26,684 bases of DNA. Source: DATJUF01 sp035524095. GTDB lineage: Bacteria; Desulfobacterota; Binatia; Binatales; Binataceae. Under the pieces are notes generated by a model. That model saw only the letters and a program-made list of their open reading frames with translations, had not been told where the DNA came from and did no database searches. This document shows positions 1 to 7,922 of the stretch, in pieces. The stretch is from the NCBI GenBank assembly GCA_035524095.1, contig DATKPK010000183.1, positions 1 to 26,684 on the forward strand, in the 5' to 3' direction. The position numbers and the translations under genes were made by a program. Positions within the stretch are counted from its first letter, which is position 1. Every line of letters starts with the position of its first letter.

Positions 1-304
1 CTTCACCTACATGCTCAACAAGCAGGCTCATCACGTGGCGCAACTCATCACGCTGGTCAATCAGCGCGAGGCGAAATCAATCGAGCCGACGCCTGAGGCC
101 GAAGCGGAATGGGTGCGGATCGTGAACAGTCCCAATCCGATGACAAACTATCAGAGCGTCTGCACGCCCGGGTATTACAACGGCGAAGGGACGAGCGAGG
201 GCGGATTCCTTCAGGCGGTCTATCCGAAAGGCGCGCTGGCTTTCTTCGATCTGCTGGCCAACTGGCGTGAGCAGGGTGATCTCGAGGGTCTGGTCGTGAC
301 CTAA
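1..304 (+). CDS. C-terminal fragment of FAD-dependent monooxygenase (Baeyer-Villiger/FMO type), 5' end outside window
   Basis: The open frame runs in from the left edge (first full codon at base 2) and stops with TAA at 302-304, giving about 100 C-terminal residues. The tail fits the end of class B flavoprotein monooxygenases of the cyclohexanone-monooxygenase group: FTYML followed by a run of His and Ala, then EPTPEAEAEWV, CTPGYYNGEG, and a Phe/Trp-rich FFDLLANW segment ending in GDLEGL. In the family this region packs against the substrate side of the FAD/NADPH domains. Those domains, with their two Rossmann motifs and the BVMO fingerprint, lie outside the window, so substrate and exact subfamily cannot be judged. 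The ATG at base 11 is internal, not the true start. The gene ends at a strong hairpin terminator and faces the M28 peptidase gene convergently. Confidence 0.82.
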   Translation, partial: FTYMLNKQAHHVAQLITLVNQREAKSIEPTPEAEAEWVRIVNSPNPMTNYQSVCTPGYYNGEGTSEGGFLQAVYPKGALAFFDLLANWREQGDLEGLVVT

Positions 305-355
305 GTTAAGAAACGATCCTCGTCCGTCAGCGCGAATCGTGGTCATCAGAAACCT

Positions 356-399
356 TTTCGGCCCAGCCTTCATCTGATTGGAGGTTGGGCCGAAATTTT
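356..399 (+). terminator. Rho-independent terminator after the monooxygenase gene
   Basis: The arms 356-368 and 383-395 form a 13-bp stem with one G-U pair (366/385) and a 14-nt loop, followed directly by TTTT at 396-399. It lies 52 bases after the monooxygenase stop codon. It also precedes the end of the convergent peptidase gene, and A/T bases on the left side of the stem mean it could partly work in both directions. Confidence 0.8.
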
Positions 400-473
400 G
401 TGCACCAACGCCAAACCATGATCGCTACGAATCTTTGCAGCGGCGATACGCGAGAACGCCATCGGCTGGCGTC

Positions 474-2732
474 TCACGAGCCAGCGCCGTTGAGGACGAT
501 CGTAGCTTTGTTCAAGCGGTCGCAATAGGCATTTATCGCGTCCGCCGTGAGTTTGGCGTAACGATTGGCGTCGGCCCAGCGCCGATCTTCAATCGCCTCG
601 CGTACACCCGGCAGCGTCTTGGCCTCATAACCGGTGAAGCGGCCCGGAGCGTAGATAAGATTCCTATACCAAGTTCGCCCCGGCAGTCCGACCTCGGGCG
701 CGAGAAGCTGATCGATGTCCAGCATCAACGCTTGCAAATGCGCAAGGCGCTCGCCGGATAGGGTTGGGCCGTTTTTCGCCAGAGCATCATCATAGTTCTT
801 AGCGCTGCGCTTGAGCCGATCGACTGCGTCTTCGAGCGCCGCGAACTCTACATGCGGGACGCGGTCCAAAGCTGTCGGCAGGCCACTCGTCTTGGTCGGG
901 TCGTCGGCGAGCTGGAAAGCGCGATCACGCAGCATCTGCGCCTGCGTTTCGGCTTCGTCGCGCTCGGAGTCAACGAGTTTCTTCACCTCATCGAGATAGC
1001 CGGAGACGTCCTCGGCAAAACTCTCTTCGCGTTGGACTGGCAGTTTCGCATCGGCGACACGCAGCACCATCCGCCCTATGGTCTTGGCGAGGAGGGAGTC
1101 ATAGACAAAACCCGGGTCGGCGAAGCGGCTGTGATGCTCGAACGTGTCGTAGCGGGAATGGTAGACGCCACTGGTTTGACCCTCATCACTGAAGCTCACG
1201 TCCATCACGGGCACGCCCAAGTGATCGAGAAAACCCGAAAAGTCTGAACCCGATCCTAGCGCCTCGATGGGAAAATCCTGCTTGGGATCGGCTGCGATTT
1301 TGGCTTCTGCCTTCAGGTGATCCTTGGCGTCGGGCGCGAGGGCCTCCACACGAATCTTTGCACGCAGGCGCTGACCGATCGAAACCCCGGTTTCCGGATC
1401 GCTTACGTCGGCCGCTACTTCATTCAAAAGGTGCTGGAATTCGAGGCTGCCTCCTGCGCTCAAAAAGCCGCGTGCGTTAGTGTCGGAGTTGACGTAGAGA
1501 ATGACCTTCTTCTTGAGTTCAGCCGCGTGCGTTTCCACCCATTCGGTTGAGCCAAGCAGCATCGGTTCCTCCGCGTCCCAGCTCGTGTAGACGATCGTAC
1601 GTTGAGGCCGCCAACCCTGACTTGCCAACCCTCCGATCGCCTGCGCCTCTGCCAGCAGCGCGACCTGACCTGAGAGCGGATCGCTCGCGCCAAAGACCCA
1701 GCCGTCGTGATGATTACCACGCACCACCCATTGGTCGGGGTACGTCGAACCCTTCATCGTCGCGATAACGTCGTATATCGGCGTGATGCGCCAGTTCGAT
1801 TTAACCTGGAGATGAACGATGGCCGTCCCCGGTCCTACGCGATAAGTGATCGGTAGCGTGCCGCGCCAATCCGGCGGTGCGACCCGGCCGCCGAGCGCTG
1901 CGAGCAATACATGCGCGTCGGCATAGGAGATAGGCAGTACGGGAATCTTCAGGATGGTCGGGGCTTGCGACATCTTCAACCGCTTGGCGTTCTTGGTCGC
2001 GCCGATACCCGGCGTCAGGGGATCGCCGGGATAGAGCAACATGTCGGCCACCGAGCCGCGCTGGATACCGTCAGGCGGACGCATCGGGCCGGCGGGATAG
2101 ACGGAGTCGACCGAGTAACCGTCCTTGGACGGATCCGAATAGATCAGGCAGCCGATCGCGCCGTGATCCTCAGCGAGCTTCGGTTTCAGCCCGCGCCATC
2201 CGGCGCCGTAACGGGCAATGGCGATTTTGCCTTTGACGCTGACACCTAGCCGTTGCAGGGTCTTATAATCGTCCTGCATCCCATAATTGACGTAGACGAG
2301 GCCCGCGGTGACGTCACCGTCACCCTGATAATCGACGTAGGCTGGCAATGCAGGTTCGATTGCGGTTGCGCTGGCGTCACCGGGAATTGGAGGCTCCTGC
2401 AACGTAGCCTCGAAATGGTTGGGCGCGACGAGTTCGAGCTTTTCGCTGATGGGCGTTGGATAAAGCACCCAGAAGGTCTCGATGTGCGCATCCCAGCCCC
2501 AACTCTTGAACATGCTTAGGATGCGATCGGCGTTTGCCTTGTCATGCGATGAGCCGACATGATTTGGCTCGCTGGCGAGCACCTTCATCCAATCGCGCAG
2601 GTCGTTGGGATGGATGAGCGTGTCGAAATTATGTTCAAGCGCAGCCTCGTCCGGTGGTGGCGACGCGGGCGCTCGGAGAGCCATCGTCACGCATAGAAGG
2701 CCCGCGGCCGCGAGCAGGACGATCGTGCGCAT
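474..2732 (-). CDS. Secreted M28B metallopeptidase, glutamate carboxypeptidase II / NAALADase-like
   Basis: A 752-residue exported zinc exopeptidase. Residues 1-23 form a signal peptide (MRTIVLLAAAGLLCVTMAL core). A PA-type insertion covers roughly 130-290, and the M28 catalytic domain roughly 315-560. The co-catalytic zinc set of human GCPII can be aligned by eye: H341 in NHHDGW, bridging D351 in GASDP, catalytic E388 and E389 in SWDAEE, D417 in VNSDT and H525 in VYHSRYDT. GSGSDF at 493-498 matches the family GSGND/GSGSD motif. The C-terminal 190 residues fit the helical TFR-dimerisation domain. Length matches the family (about 700-750). The ATG start has AGGAG ten bases upstream. The family trims acidic dipeptides or peptide tails; the substrate here is unknown. 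It is divergent from the DCC-LMF gene and shares a 124-bp promoter region with it. Confidence 0.93.
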   Translation of the reverse strand: MRTIVLLAAAGLLCVTMALRAPASPPPDEAALEHNFDTLIHPNDLRDWMKVLASEPNHVGSSHDKANADRILSMFKSWGWDAHIETFWVLYPTPISEKLELVAPNHFEATLQEPPIPGDASATAIEPALPAYVDYQGDGDVTAGLVYVNYGMQDDYKTLQRLGVSVKGKIAIARYGAGWRGLKPKLAEDHGAIGCLIYSDPSKDGYSVDSVYPAGPMRPPDGIQRGSVADMLLYPGDPLTPGIGATKNAKRLKMSQAPTILKIPVLPISYADAHVLLAALGGRVAPPDWRGTLPITYRVGPGTAIVHLQVKSNWRITPIYDVIATMKGSTYPDQWVVRGNHHDGWVFGASDPLSGQVALLAEAQAIGGLASQGWRPQRTIVYTSWDAEEPMLLGSTEWVETHAAELKKKVILYVNSDTNARGFLSAGGSLEFQHLLNEVAADVSDPETGVSIGQRLRAKIRVEALAPDAKDHLKAEAKIAADPKQDFPIEALGSGSDFSGFLDHLGVPVMDVSFSDEGQTSGVYHSRYDTFEHHSRFADPGFVYDSLLAKTIGRMVLRVADAKLPVQREESFAEDVSGYLDEVKKLVDSERDEAETQAQMLRDRAFQLADDPTKTSGLPTALDRVPHVEFAALEDAVDRLKRSAKNYDDALAKNGPTLSGERLAHLQALMLDIDQLLAPEVGLPGRTWYRNLIYAPGRFTGYEAKTLPGVREAIEDRRWADANRYAKLTADAINAYCDRLNKATIVLNGAGS

Positions 2733-2819
2733 ATGCCAATATCTCCTGGGTTGACGCTATTGGGGTCCGGCCCGAGCATAGACGAGCCGCGCGCCGAGCA
2801 GAAGCAGAGACAGGCGGTT

Positions 2820-2856
2820 TTTCCGTCACAGACTCGCACCGTTATACTCAGCTGCT
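2820..2856 (+). promoter_or_regulatory. Putative promoter of the DCC-LMF gene, nearly leaderless
   Basis: A -10-like TATACT lies at 2843-2848, only eight bases before the ATG at 2857. The -35 region (about 2820-2825, TTTCCG) is weak. A start site 6-8 bases after the -10 box would fall at or just before the ATG, and no Shine-Dalgarno sequence is visible. The element lies in the divergent gap shared with the M28 peptidase gene. This was found by eye only. Confidence 0.4.
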
Positions 2857-4671
2857 ATGCAGACCTCGAATACGGCGCGCCGCCAACCGCTTCTGATCTA
2901 CGACGGCGATTGCCGTTTCTGCATGTACTGGATTCGTTATTGGCAGAGACTGACTGGAACCAGAGTGACGTATGCGCCCTATCAGGAAGTTGGCTCGGAG
3001 CATCCAGAAATTCCCGTAGCCGCCTTCCAACGCGCCGTGCAATATGTTTCGCCAGACGGCAAGATCTCGAGCGGCGCCGAGGCTGTTCTGCTGACCTTGG
3101 ATCACGCGGGAGGGAAGGGCTTCTGGCTGAGCCTCTATTGGCGCGTTCCGGGTTTTGCACGAGTTGCGGAAACGATCTACGCCCTTATCGCTTCTAATCG
3201 TGGCGCGCTTTACCGTCCGAGTCGCTGGTTGTGGGGGCCTGACTATGAACCGCCGCGTTATGATCTGGTGTCATGGCTGTTCTTCCGAGCCATCGGCCTG
3301 ATCTACCTTGCAGCCTTTGTTTCGTTTGGTGTGCAGGCGCTGGGGCTAATCGGTAGCGGCGGTATTTTGCCGTTGGCCGATTTCACCGCCGAAATCCGCA
3401 GCCACGTCGGCTTCGAACGCTACTGGCTGTTTCCCATGGTCTTCTGGATCGGCCAAAGCGATTTCGCTATTCAGGCCGTATGCTGGGCTGGGGCTGCGAT
3501 TTCACTGCTGCTGATCTTCAACGTCTTGCCGCGTCTGAGTCTTCTGCTTCTTTATGCGGGGTATCTCTCAGTCTTTTACGCCGGCCAGGTTTTCATGGGC
3601 TTTCAGTGGGACGTGCTCCTGCTCGAATCCGGCTTTCTCGCGCTCGTTCTGAGCTTCGCGACTAAGCCCGGGATCTGGCTGCTGCGCTGGCTGCTCTTTC
3701 GCTTCATGTTTCTCTCAGGTGCGGTCAAACTCCTGAGCGGTGATCCGAGATGGGCGAACCTCACTGCGCTTTATTACCATTTTGAGACACAGCCGCTGCC
3801 GACCCCGGTTGCCTGGTATGCAGATCATCTTCCCCACGCCCTGCTCAGAGCAGGGACTGCGGCCACCTTCGTGATCGAACTGGGATTGCCGTTTCTGATT
3901 TTCTGCCCACGGCGGCTCAGATTTGTTGCAGCGTTGGGCTTTCTGCTTTTACAAACGTTGATCGCTCTTACCGGGAACTACTGTTTTTTCAATCTTCTGG
4001 GCATGGCGCTATGCCTGGTGCTGTTCGATGATGCCGCACTTGGCAAGCTTCTCCATGAACGAATGACCCAGTTCGTACAGCGTAGGATCAAAGACGCGCG
4101 ACAGCCGAAAATGGTTGCGTACACCGTAGGTGCGTTGGCGATGCTGATCGTGTTCGTCAGCCTCGTGCAGCTATACGCCAGCTTTGGTGGCCGAGTCTCA
4201 GGTCCATCGGCGCGGATCGCAGACGAGATCGCACCGTTCTCTATCGTGAATACCTATGGGTTGTTCGCAGTGATGACGACCACCCGTCCCGAAATCATTG
4301 TCGAAGGTTCGGATGACGGCGTGCATTGGCGCGAATACGCATTCAAATATAAGCCGGGCGACGTCATGCGGCGGCCCTCGTGGAACATTCCTTACCAGCC
4401 CCGTCTCGATTGGCAGATGTGGTTCGCGGCGTTAGGCTCGCCGGCGGAAAATCCATGGTTTAGCCAGTTCCTCCAGCGCTTGCTGGAAAACTCGCCGGAG
4501 GTCACAGCGTTGCTCGGGAGCAATCCGTTCCCAAATGAGCCTCCGCTTTACGTGCGGGCCGTGCTTTACGATTACCGGTACTCCAGCCCTCAAGAAAAAG
4601 AAGAAACCGGTGCGTGGTGGGTACGGCGGCCCGAAGAAATCTATTATCCCGCGACGACTCTCGAGCCCTAA
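2857..4671 (+). CDS. Fused DCC-type thiol-disulfide oxidoreductase and lipase maturation factor family membrane protein
   Basis: A 604-residue protein in two parts. Residues about 11-125 are a DCC/DUF393 domain with the signature YDGDCRFC (candidate redox cysteines C19 and C22). From about 135 the protein is a multi-pass membrane protein of the lipase maturation factor (LMF1) family, with GFQWDVLLLESGFLA at 248-262, RFMFLSGAVKLLSGDPRW at 282-299, a GNYCFFNLL segment near 373-381, VNTYGLFAVM at 464-473 and PYQPRLDWQMWFAALG at 512-527. In animals LMF1 supports folding of dimeric lipases in the ER. In bacteria its role is poorly known, and the attached redox domain suggests help with disulfide formation or folding of exported proteins (inference). 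The start is the first in-frame ATG; no SD is seen. It stands alone between the divergent peptidase gene and a convergent tRNA-Asn. Confidence 0.88.
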   Translation: MQTSNTARRQPLLIYDGDCRFCMYWIRYWQRLTGTRVTYAPYQEVGSEHPEIPVAAFQRAVQYVSPDGKISSGAEAVLLTLDHAGGKGFWLSLYWRVPGFARVAETIYALIASNRGALYRPSRWLWGPDYEPPRYDLVSWLFFRAIGLIYLAAFVSFGVQALGLIGSGGILPLADFTAEIRSHVGFERYWLFPMVFWIGQSDFAIQAVCWAGAAISLLLIFNVLPRLSLLLLYAGYLSVFYAGQVFMGFQWDVLLLESGFLALVLSFATKPGIWLLRWLLFRFMFLSGAVKLLSGDPRWANLTALYYHFETQPLPTPVAWYADHLPHALLRAGTAATFVIELGLPFLIFCPRRLRFVAALGFLLLQTLIALTGNYCFFNLLGMALCLVLFDDAALGKLLHERMTQFVQRRIKDARQPKMVAYTVGALAMLIVFVSLVQLYASFGGRVSGPSARIADEIAPFSIVNTYGLFAVMTTTRPEIIVEGSDDGVHWREYAFKYKPGDVMRRPSWNIPYQPRLDWQMWFAALGSPAENPWFSQFLQRLLENSPEVTALLGSNPFPNEPPLYVRAVLYDYRYSSPQEKEETGAWWVRRPEEIYYPATTLEP

Positions 4672-4748
4672 GGTCGTGCTTCAGGTGGAACTACGGTTAT
4701 TCGTAGGACCATCTCCTAACTGGTCAATGTTTCGAGGGTTGGAGTGAT

Positions 4749-4824
4749 TGGCTCCCCGGGCCGGATTCGAACCAGCGACTTGACGGTTAACAGCCGTCCG
4801 CTCTACCGACTGAGCTACCGGGGA
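4749..4824 (-). tRNA. tRNA-Asn (anticodon GTT)
   Basis: On the minus strand a complete 76-nt cloverleaf can be drawn. The acceptor stem is TCCCCGG/CCGGGGA, the D arm is GCTC/GAGC with loop AGTCGGTA, and the anticodon stem is GACGG/CCGTC with loop CTGTTAA giving GTT. The variable loop is AAGTC, the T stem is GCTGG/CCGGC with loop TTCGAAT, and the discriminator is G. The 3' CCA is encoded (complement of 4749-4751). It lies between the DCC-LMF gene (convergent) and a small unknown gene on the same strand. I see no duplicated tRNA 3' end nearby that would suggest an integrated element. Confidence 0.96.
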
Positions 4825-4873
4825 GCAGTTGCTACAGGCGAACCAATATACGTAGCCGCCTTAATCAGGATAA

Positions 4874-5131
4874 TCAAGATTGCCGTCTGACAGGGGCCGT
4901 GTCGTCGCCAATCATGCGTAGGCCGTAGCGGACCATCGCGGTCAGCCGCTCGATGCGGTCGAGCAGTTCGGGCTGATTTGCCGGCTCGGCATCCCTCAAT
5001 TCGAGCGCGGCGTCGGCAAGACTGCCGCGTATCAACCGAACGGCCTGTTCGAGACTCTGGTGATTGGCATGGCGTTGAATCGCGCGCCGCCGCTCCTCCT
5101 GAAACTCGCGGATATGGATTATCTCGGCCAT
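4874..5131 (-). CDS. Small hypothetical protein (85 aa)
   Basis: I do not recognise this protein. It is short, charged and probably all-helical: an Arg/Glu-rich N-terminus (residues about 8-20, FQEERRRAIQRHA), then two predicted amphipathic helices with Leu/Ile spacing, ending in DDTAPVRRQS. There is no signal peptide, membrane segment or cysteine. Its ATG lies about 100 bases after the trmJ stop on the same strand, so it may be cotranscribed with trmJ, with tRNA-Asn following 49 bases later. The upstream sequence shows no good SD. The codon pattern and the absence of a better overlapping frame make it a plausible real gene, but this is not proven. Confidence 0.55.
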   Translation of the reverse strand: MAEIIHIREFQEERRRAIQRHANHQSLEQAVRLIRGSLADAALELRDAEPANQPELLDRIERLTAMVRYGLRMIGDDTAPVRRQS

Positions 5132-5231
5132 TCAGCTTTGCGTGAAGACTCTAACATGTGCGCTCCCTTACGCCCATTGGCAGCTCGTCCCTGACTTCGC
5201 AAACGGATGCGCCGGGGCTATTTCGCAGATT

Positions 5232-6038
5232 CTAGCGAATGCGGTGGCCCGCCGCGCGCTTCGTCTCGATTATCTCCCGGCCGCCCCTCGCGAACCATCC
5301 GATTTGATGGACGAGGCCGTTGAGAATGTCGAGTTCGCGGGGACGCAGCCCGCCGCGTCCGAGCATCGCGCGAATCGTCAACATGATATGGGCCGCGTTT
5401 TCACGTGAAACGAAACCGATCGCCTCGCACGCTTCGGCCATGCGAAGGAACATCTGCTCGACCTGATCGGCTGACGCGAGTTCACCCGCCTGCGAGTCCC
5501 GTGCCGCGGTATCAGTCGAATCGGCCGCGAGCCTGAGCTCGTAAGCGACGACCATCACGGCCTGTGCCAGATTCAGCGATGGATAGTCAGGCGCGGCGGG
5601 AATCGTGATCAGGCGTTGGCATTGGCCGATTTCCTCGTTGCTGAGACCGTAGTCCTCAGGTCCGAACACGATCGCGGCCCGATTAGTAGCCGCCGCATGC
5701 ATGAGTTCTGGTGCAGCCTCACGCAACGGCCGGATTTCGTTGCGATAGGGACCATGGCGACAGGTAGTGCCGACAGTCAGCGTGCGGTCGGCAAGTGCCT
5801 CGCCAAGAGTTGGAAAGAATCTGGCGCGTTCGAGCACATCGTTCGCATGAACCGCCATCACCCTGGCCGCGGCGGTATCCCAATCGCGTGGGGCCACGAT
5901 GCGTAGGTCACCGAGGCCCATATTCTTCAGAGCGCGTGCCGCCGAGCCAACATTGCCGGCCGCCTTTGGCTTGACCAGCACGATCGCGACATTATCCAGG
6001 CTATTCGTCACGCCGTCAGCGCCGCTTTCGCTCTTCAA
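5232..6038 (-). CDS. trmJ: tRNA (cytidine/uridine-2'-O-)-methyltransferase TrmJ (SPOUT family)
   Basis: 268 residues of a SpoU/TrmJ-type methyltransferase, which 2'-O-methylates position 32 in the tRNA anticodon loop using AdoMet. All three SPOUT motifs are visible: NVGSAARALKNMG (about 29-41), IVFGPEDYGLS (about 123-133), and IPAAPDYPSLNLAQAV, which forms the trefoil-knot AdoMet pocket. The C-terminal helical extension typical of TrmJ (E. coli 246 aa) is present. The start appears to be TTG at 6038, with AAGGA nine bases upstream; an in-frame GTG at 6011 is the alternative. It is divergent from the COG2129 phosphoesterase and followed on the same strand by a small gene and tRNA-Asn, so RNA functions cluster loosely here. 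Confidence 0.92.
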   Translation of the reverse strand: MKSESGADGVTNSLDNVAIVLVKPKAAGNVGSAARALKNMGLGDLRIVAPRDWDTAAARVMAVHANDVLERARFFPTLGEALADRTLTVGTTCRHGPYRNEIRPLREAAPELMHAAATNRAAIVFGPEDYGLSNEEIGQCQRLITIPAAPDYPSLNLAQAVMVVAYELRLAADSTDTAARDSQAGELASADQVEQMFLRMAEACEAIGFVSRENAAHIMLTIRAMLGRGGLRPRELDILNGLVHQIGWFARGGREIIETKRAAGHRIR

Positions 6039-6136
6039 TTCTGCCGATCCTTGCCCATCTAGCTACCTCGACACTCGCCTCAATCCCCACACGGCTCGGC
6101 ACCGCCTCCAAACCACCGTGCATAAAGGCCGATCCT

Positions 6137-6154
6137 GATATATCGTTATATATC
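6137..6154. repeat. AT-only inverted repeat in the trmJ/phosphoesterase divergent promoter
   Basis: GATATAT (6137-6143) and ATATATC (6148-6154) are perfect inverted arms around CGTT. The same stretch also reads as two near-identical direct copies of TATATCGT. It stands out in a GC-rich context and lies midway between the divergent genes, 21 bases before the phosphoesterase start, so it overlaps likely -10 elements on both strands and could serve as an operator. Confidence 0.5.
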
Positions 6155-6174
6155 GTAAAGACAGGATGGGTTGG

Positions 6175-6831
6175 ATGAAAATAGTTTCGTTTGGCGACGT
6201 GCACATGGCGACCGCGAATCTCGCCCGGATGGGCACGATTCTACGCAATACGGACCTGATAATCGTCTCCGGTGACCTGACCAATTTCGGCGGTCCGAAT
6301 GAGGCCGGGAAAGTCATCAGTGCGGTCCGGAGCGCATGCGCGAATGTTCTGGCCTTGTCGGGCAATCTCGATCAGCGTGAAGTGATCCCATGGCTGGAAC
6401 ACGAGGGTGTCGCGTTGCATGGCAAGGGTGTGATCCGCGATGGGATCGGCATTTTCGGCTGTGGCGGCTCGAATATCACTCCATTCAATACGCCGACGGA
6501 ACTCAGCGAGGATGAGATCTACGACACACTGATGCGGGGATATGCCGAGGTGCGCGACGTTCGGCCATTGCTCATGGTCTGTCATACGCCACCTTACGAC
6601 ACCAAGTGCGACCGGATCATGGGCGGAAGGGTGGTTGGTAGCACAGCGGCGCGACGCTTTATCGAGGAAATCAAGCCGGACGCCTGCCTTTCTGGCCATA
6701 TCCACGAGTCGGCGGCGGTCGACTATATCGGCCCAACGGTTATCGTTAATGCTGGCCCGTTCAAGGACGGTGGCTATATCGTGGTCGAGTCCGCGGGTGG
6801 CAAGCTCGCCGCGCGGCTGGAGTTTCTTTGA
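6175..6831 (+). CDS. COG2129-type metallophosphoesterase (Icc-related)
   Basis: 218 residues of a calcineurin-like dinuclear metallophosphoesterase. The family blocks appear in order: GDVH (D8, H10), GDLTNFGG (D34), GNLD (N64, D66; GN-x-D as in COG2129), GCGGSNITPFNTPTE, CHTPPYD and GHIHES. The middle block GGSNITPFNTP and the C-terminal VNAGP are typical of COG2129 rather than YfcE or Icc proper. It is a probable cytoplasmic phosphodiesterase or phosphatase of unknown substrate. I prefer ATG 6175 (protein begins MKIVSFGDVH), because AGGA at 6163-6166 then sits eight bases upstream; the earlier ATG at 6166 has no SD. It is divergent from trmJ. A 187-bp gap follows before the VOC gene. Confidence 0.9.
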   Translation: MKIVSFGDVHMATANLARMGTILRNTDLIIVSGDLTNFGGPNEAGKVISAVRSACANVLALSGNLDQREVIPWLEHEGVALHGKGVIRDGIGIFGCGGSNITPFNTPTELSEDEIYDTLMRGYAEVRDVRPLLMVCHTPPYDTKCDRIMGGRVVGSTAARRFIEEIKPDACLSGHIHESAAVDYIGPTVIVNAGPFKDGGYIVVESAGGKLAARLEFL

Positions 6832-7006
6832 GGTTCCGGCCTTCGCGCGAATCCGCCAATCGATTGGGGTCTACGGTTCCAAGCTATGGAATGGCTGGCC
6901 GCTGGTGTGGCGGGGCATGATCCCGTTGCTACGGCGCTTCGTTCTTGCAAGGATTCGGCCCGGCAATCACGCCTGACCGGAGCACGCGCGAGCGATGGGG
7001 TTAATT

Positions 7007-7013
7007 GAAGGAG
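7007..7013 (+). promoter_or_regulatory. Ribosome binding site that fixes the tandem-VOC start
   Basis: GAAGGAG lies five bases before ATG 7019 and is the best SD in this region. It rules against the in-frame ATG at 6995, which would add eight residues not seen at the start of VOC folds. Confidence 0.75.
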
Positions 7014-7018
7014 TGCGA

Positions 7019-7888
7019 ATGCGGTTCGACCATGTGTCGATCGCGGTGCGCTCGATTGATCAAGGGGTCGCGTTCTTTCGCCGTCATTTCCCGACGCACC
7101 CGCGCCACGATAAGGAGTTAAGCGAGCAGGCGCGCGGCGGCTTCTTGTGGCAGGACTTTTACGTCGGTGGTCAGGCACTCGAATTTATCGAAGAACTGCC
7201 CGGCAACGAAGGGTTTATCGCCAATTTTATCCAGCGTCGCGGCGAGGGGCTGCATCATCTGTCGTACGAAATCGACGACATCGAACCGATGGTCGCGGCG
7301 CTCAAGCGCGACGGTGTGCGCATCGTCGATGAGCACACGCTTGCCGACGGTCAGAAGACCGCATTCATCTCGCCAAAATCAGCCTTCGGTGTTCTGATCC
7401 AGCTATGGCAGCCGCTCAACTACAATGTACCCACGCCGCGCCCGGCTGCCGATGGCCTCGCGCGCTTCGATCACGTTGCGATCGCGGTGCGCGATATCAA
7501 TGCCGCGATGGAATTCTTTCGGCGCTATTTTCCCGTGGAGGTGCTCAACTACCCGGTGCATAGCAGTTCGCAGGGCAACTTCGTCCTGGGACATCTTGAC
7601 GTAGCTGGTTTCACGCTCGAATTCCTGCAAAGTCCGGGACCGCACGCTGAGGATGATTTCGTGCAGCGGTTTATCGAACGCTACGGCGAGGGAATGCATC
7701 ATTTGACGATTGATGTGAAGGAATTCGACTCGCTGAGAGATTCGCTGCAGCGCGACGCCGTGAGAATGGTTGGCTTAGATACTAACTATCGCGGCGAGCG
7801 GCAGTTCTTCATTTCACCATCATCGGCATTCGGTACTCTGATTCAAATTTGGGATGGCCTAACTGGGCCCGGGCCGGGCAGTGAATAG
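7019..7888 (+). CDS. Tandem-domain VOC (glyoxalase/epimerase/dioxygenase superfamily) protein
   Basis: 289 residues made of two similar VOC modules. Domain 1 (about 1-133) starts MRFDHVSIAV and domain 2 (about 149-280) starts RFDHVAIAV; each contains RxGEG(L/M)HHL and ends in FG(V/T)LIQ(L/I)W. Candidate metal ligands are H5, E55, H79/H80 and Q128 in domain 1, and H152, E201, H227/H228 and Q276 in domain 2. The last position is Gln in both, where methylmalonyl-CoA epimerase has Glu. The layout suits an enzyme with one active site per half (epimerase, lyase or extradiol-type), but no substrate can be named. It heads a tightly spaced plus-strand run (HAD 34 bases downstream) that also carries a true single-domain methylmalonyl-CoA epimerase, so an acyl-CoA role is possible (inference). 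Confidence 0.87.
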   Translation: MRFDHVSIAVRSIDQGVAFFRRHFPTHPRHDKELSEQARGGFLWQDFYVGGQALEFIEELPGNEGFIANFIQRRGEGLHHLSYEIDDIEPMVAALKRDGVRIVDEHTLADGQKTAFISPKSAFGVLIQLWQPLNYNVPTPRPAADGLARFDHVAIAVRDINAAMEFFRRYFPVEVLNYPVHSSSQGNFVLGHLDVAGFTLEFLQSPGPHAEDDFVQRFIERYGEGMHHLTIDVKEFDSLRDSLQRDAVRMVGLDTNYRGERQFFISPSSAFGTLIQIWDGLTGPGPGSE

Positions 7889-7922
7889 CTGCGGCGCGTG
7901 ACTATAAGCGAGTAGCTGGAAA

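Noticed and set aside
378..761. Plus-strand frame of 127 residues
   Set aside because: It overlaps the end of the M28 peptidase gene and has no motifs; it is a shadow frame.
4749..4824. tRNA-Asn as an integration site for a mobile element
   Set aside because: No integrase, no repeated tRNA 3' end and no change of gene content next to it.
6542..6976. Overlapping frame in the phosphoesterase gene and the gap after it
   Set aside because: No SD, no known motifs, and it lies out of frame over a well-supported gene.
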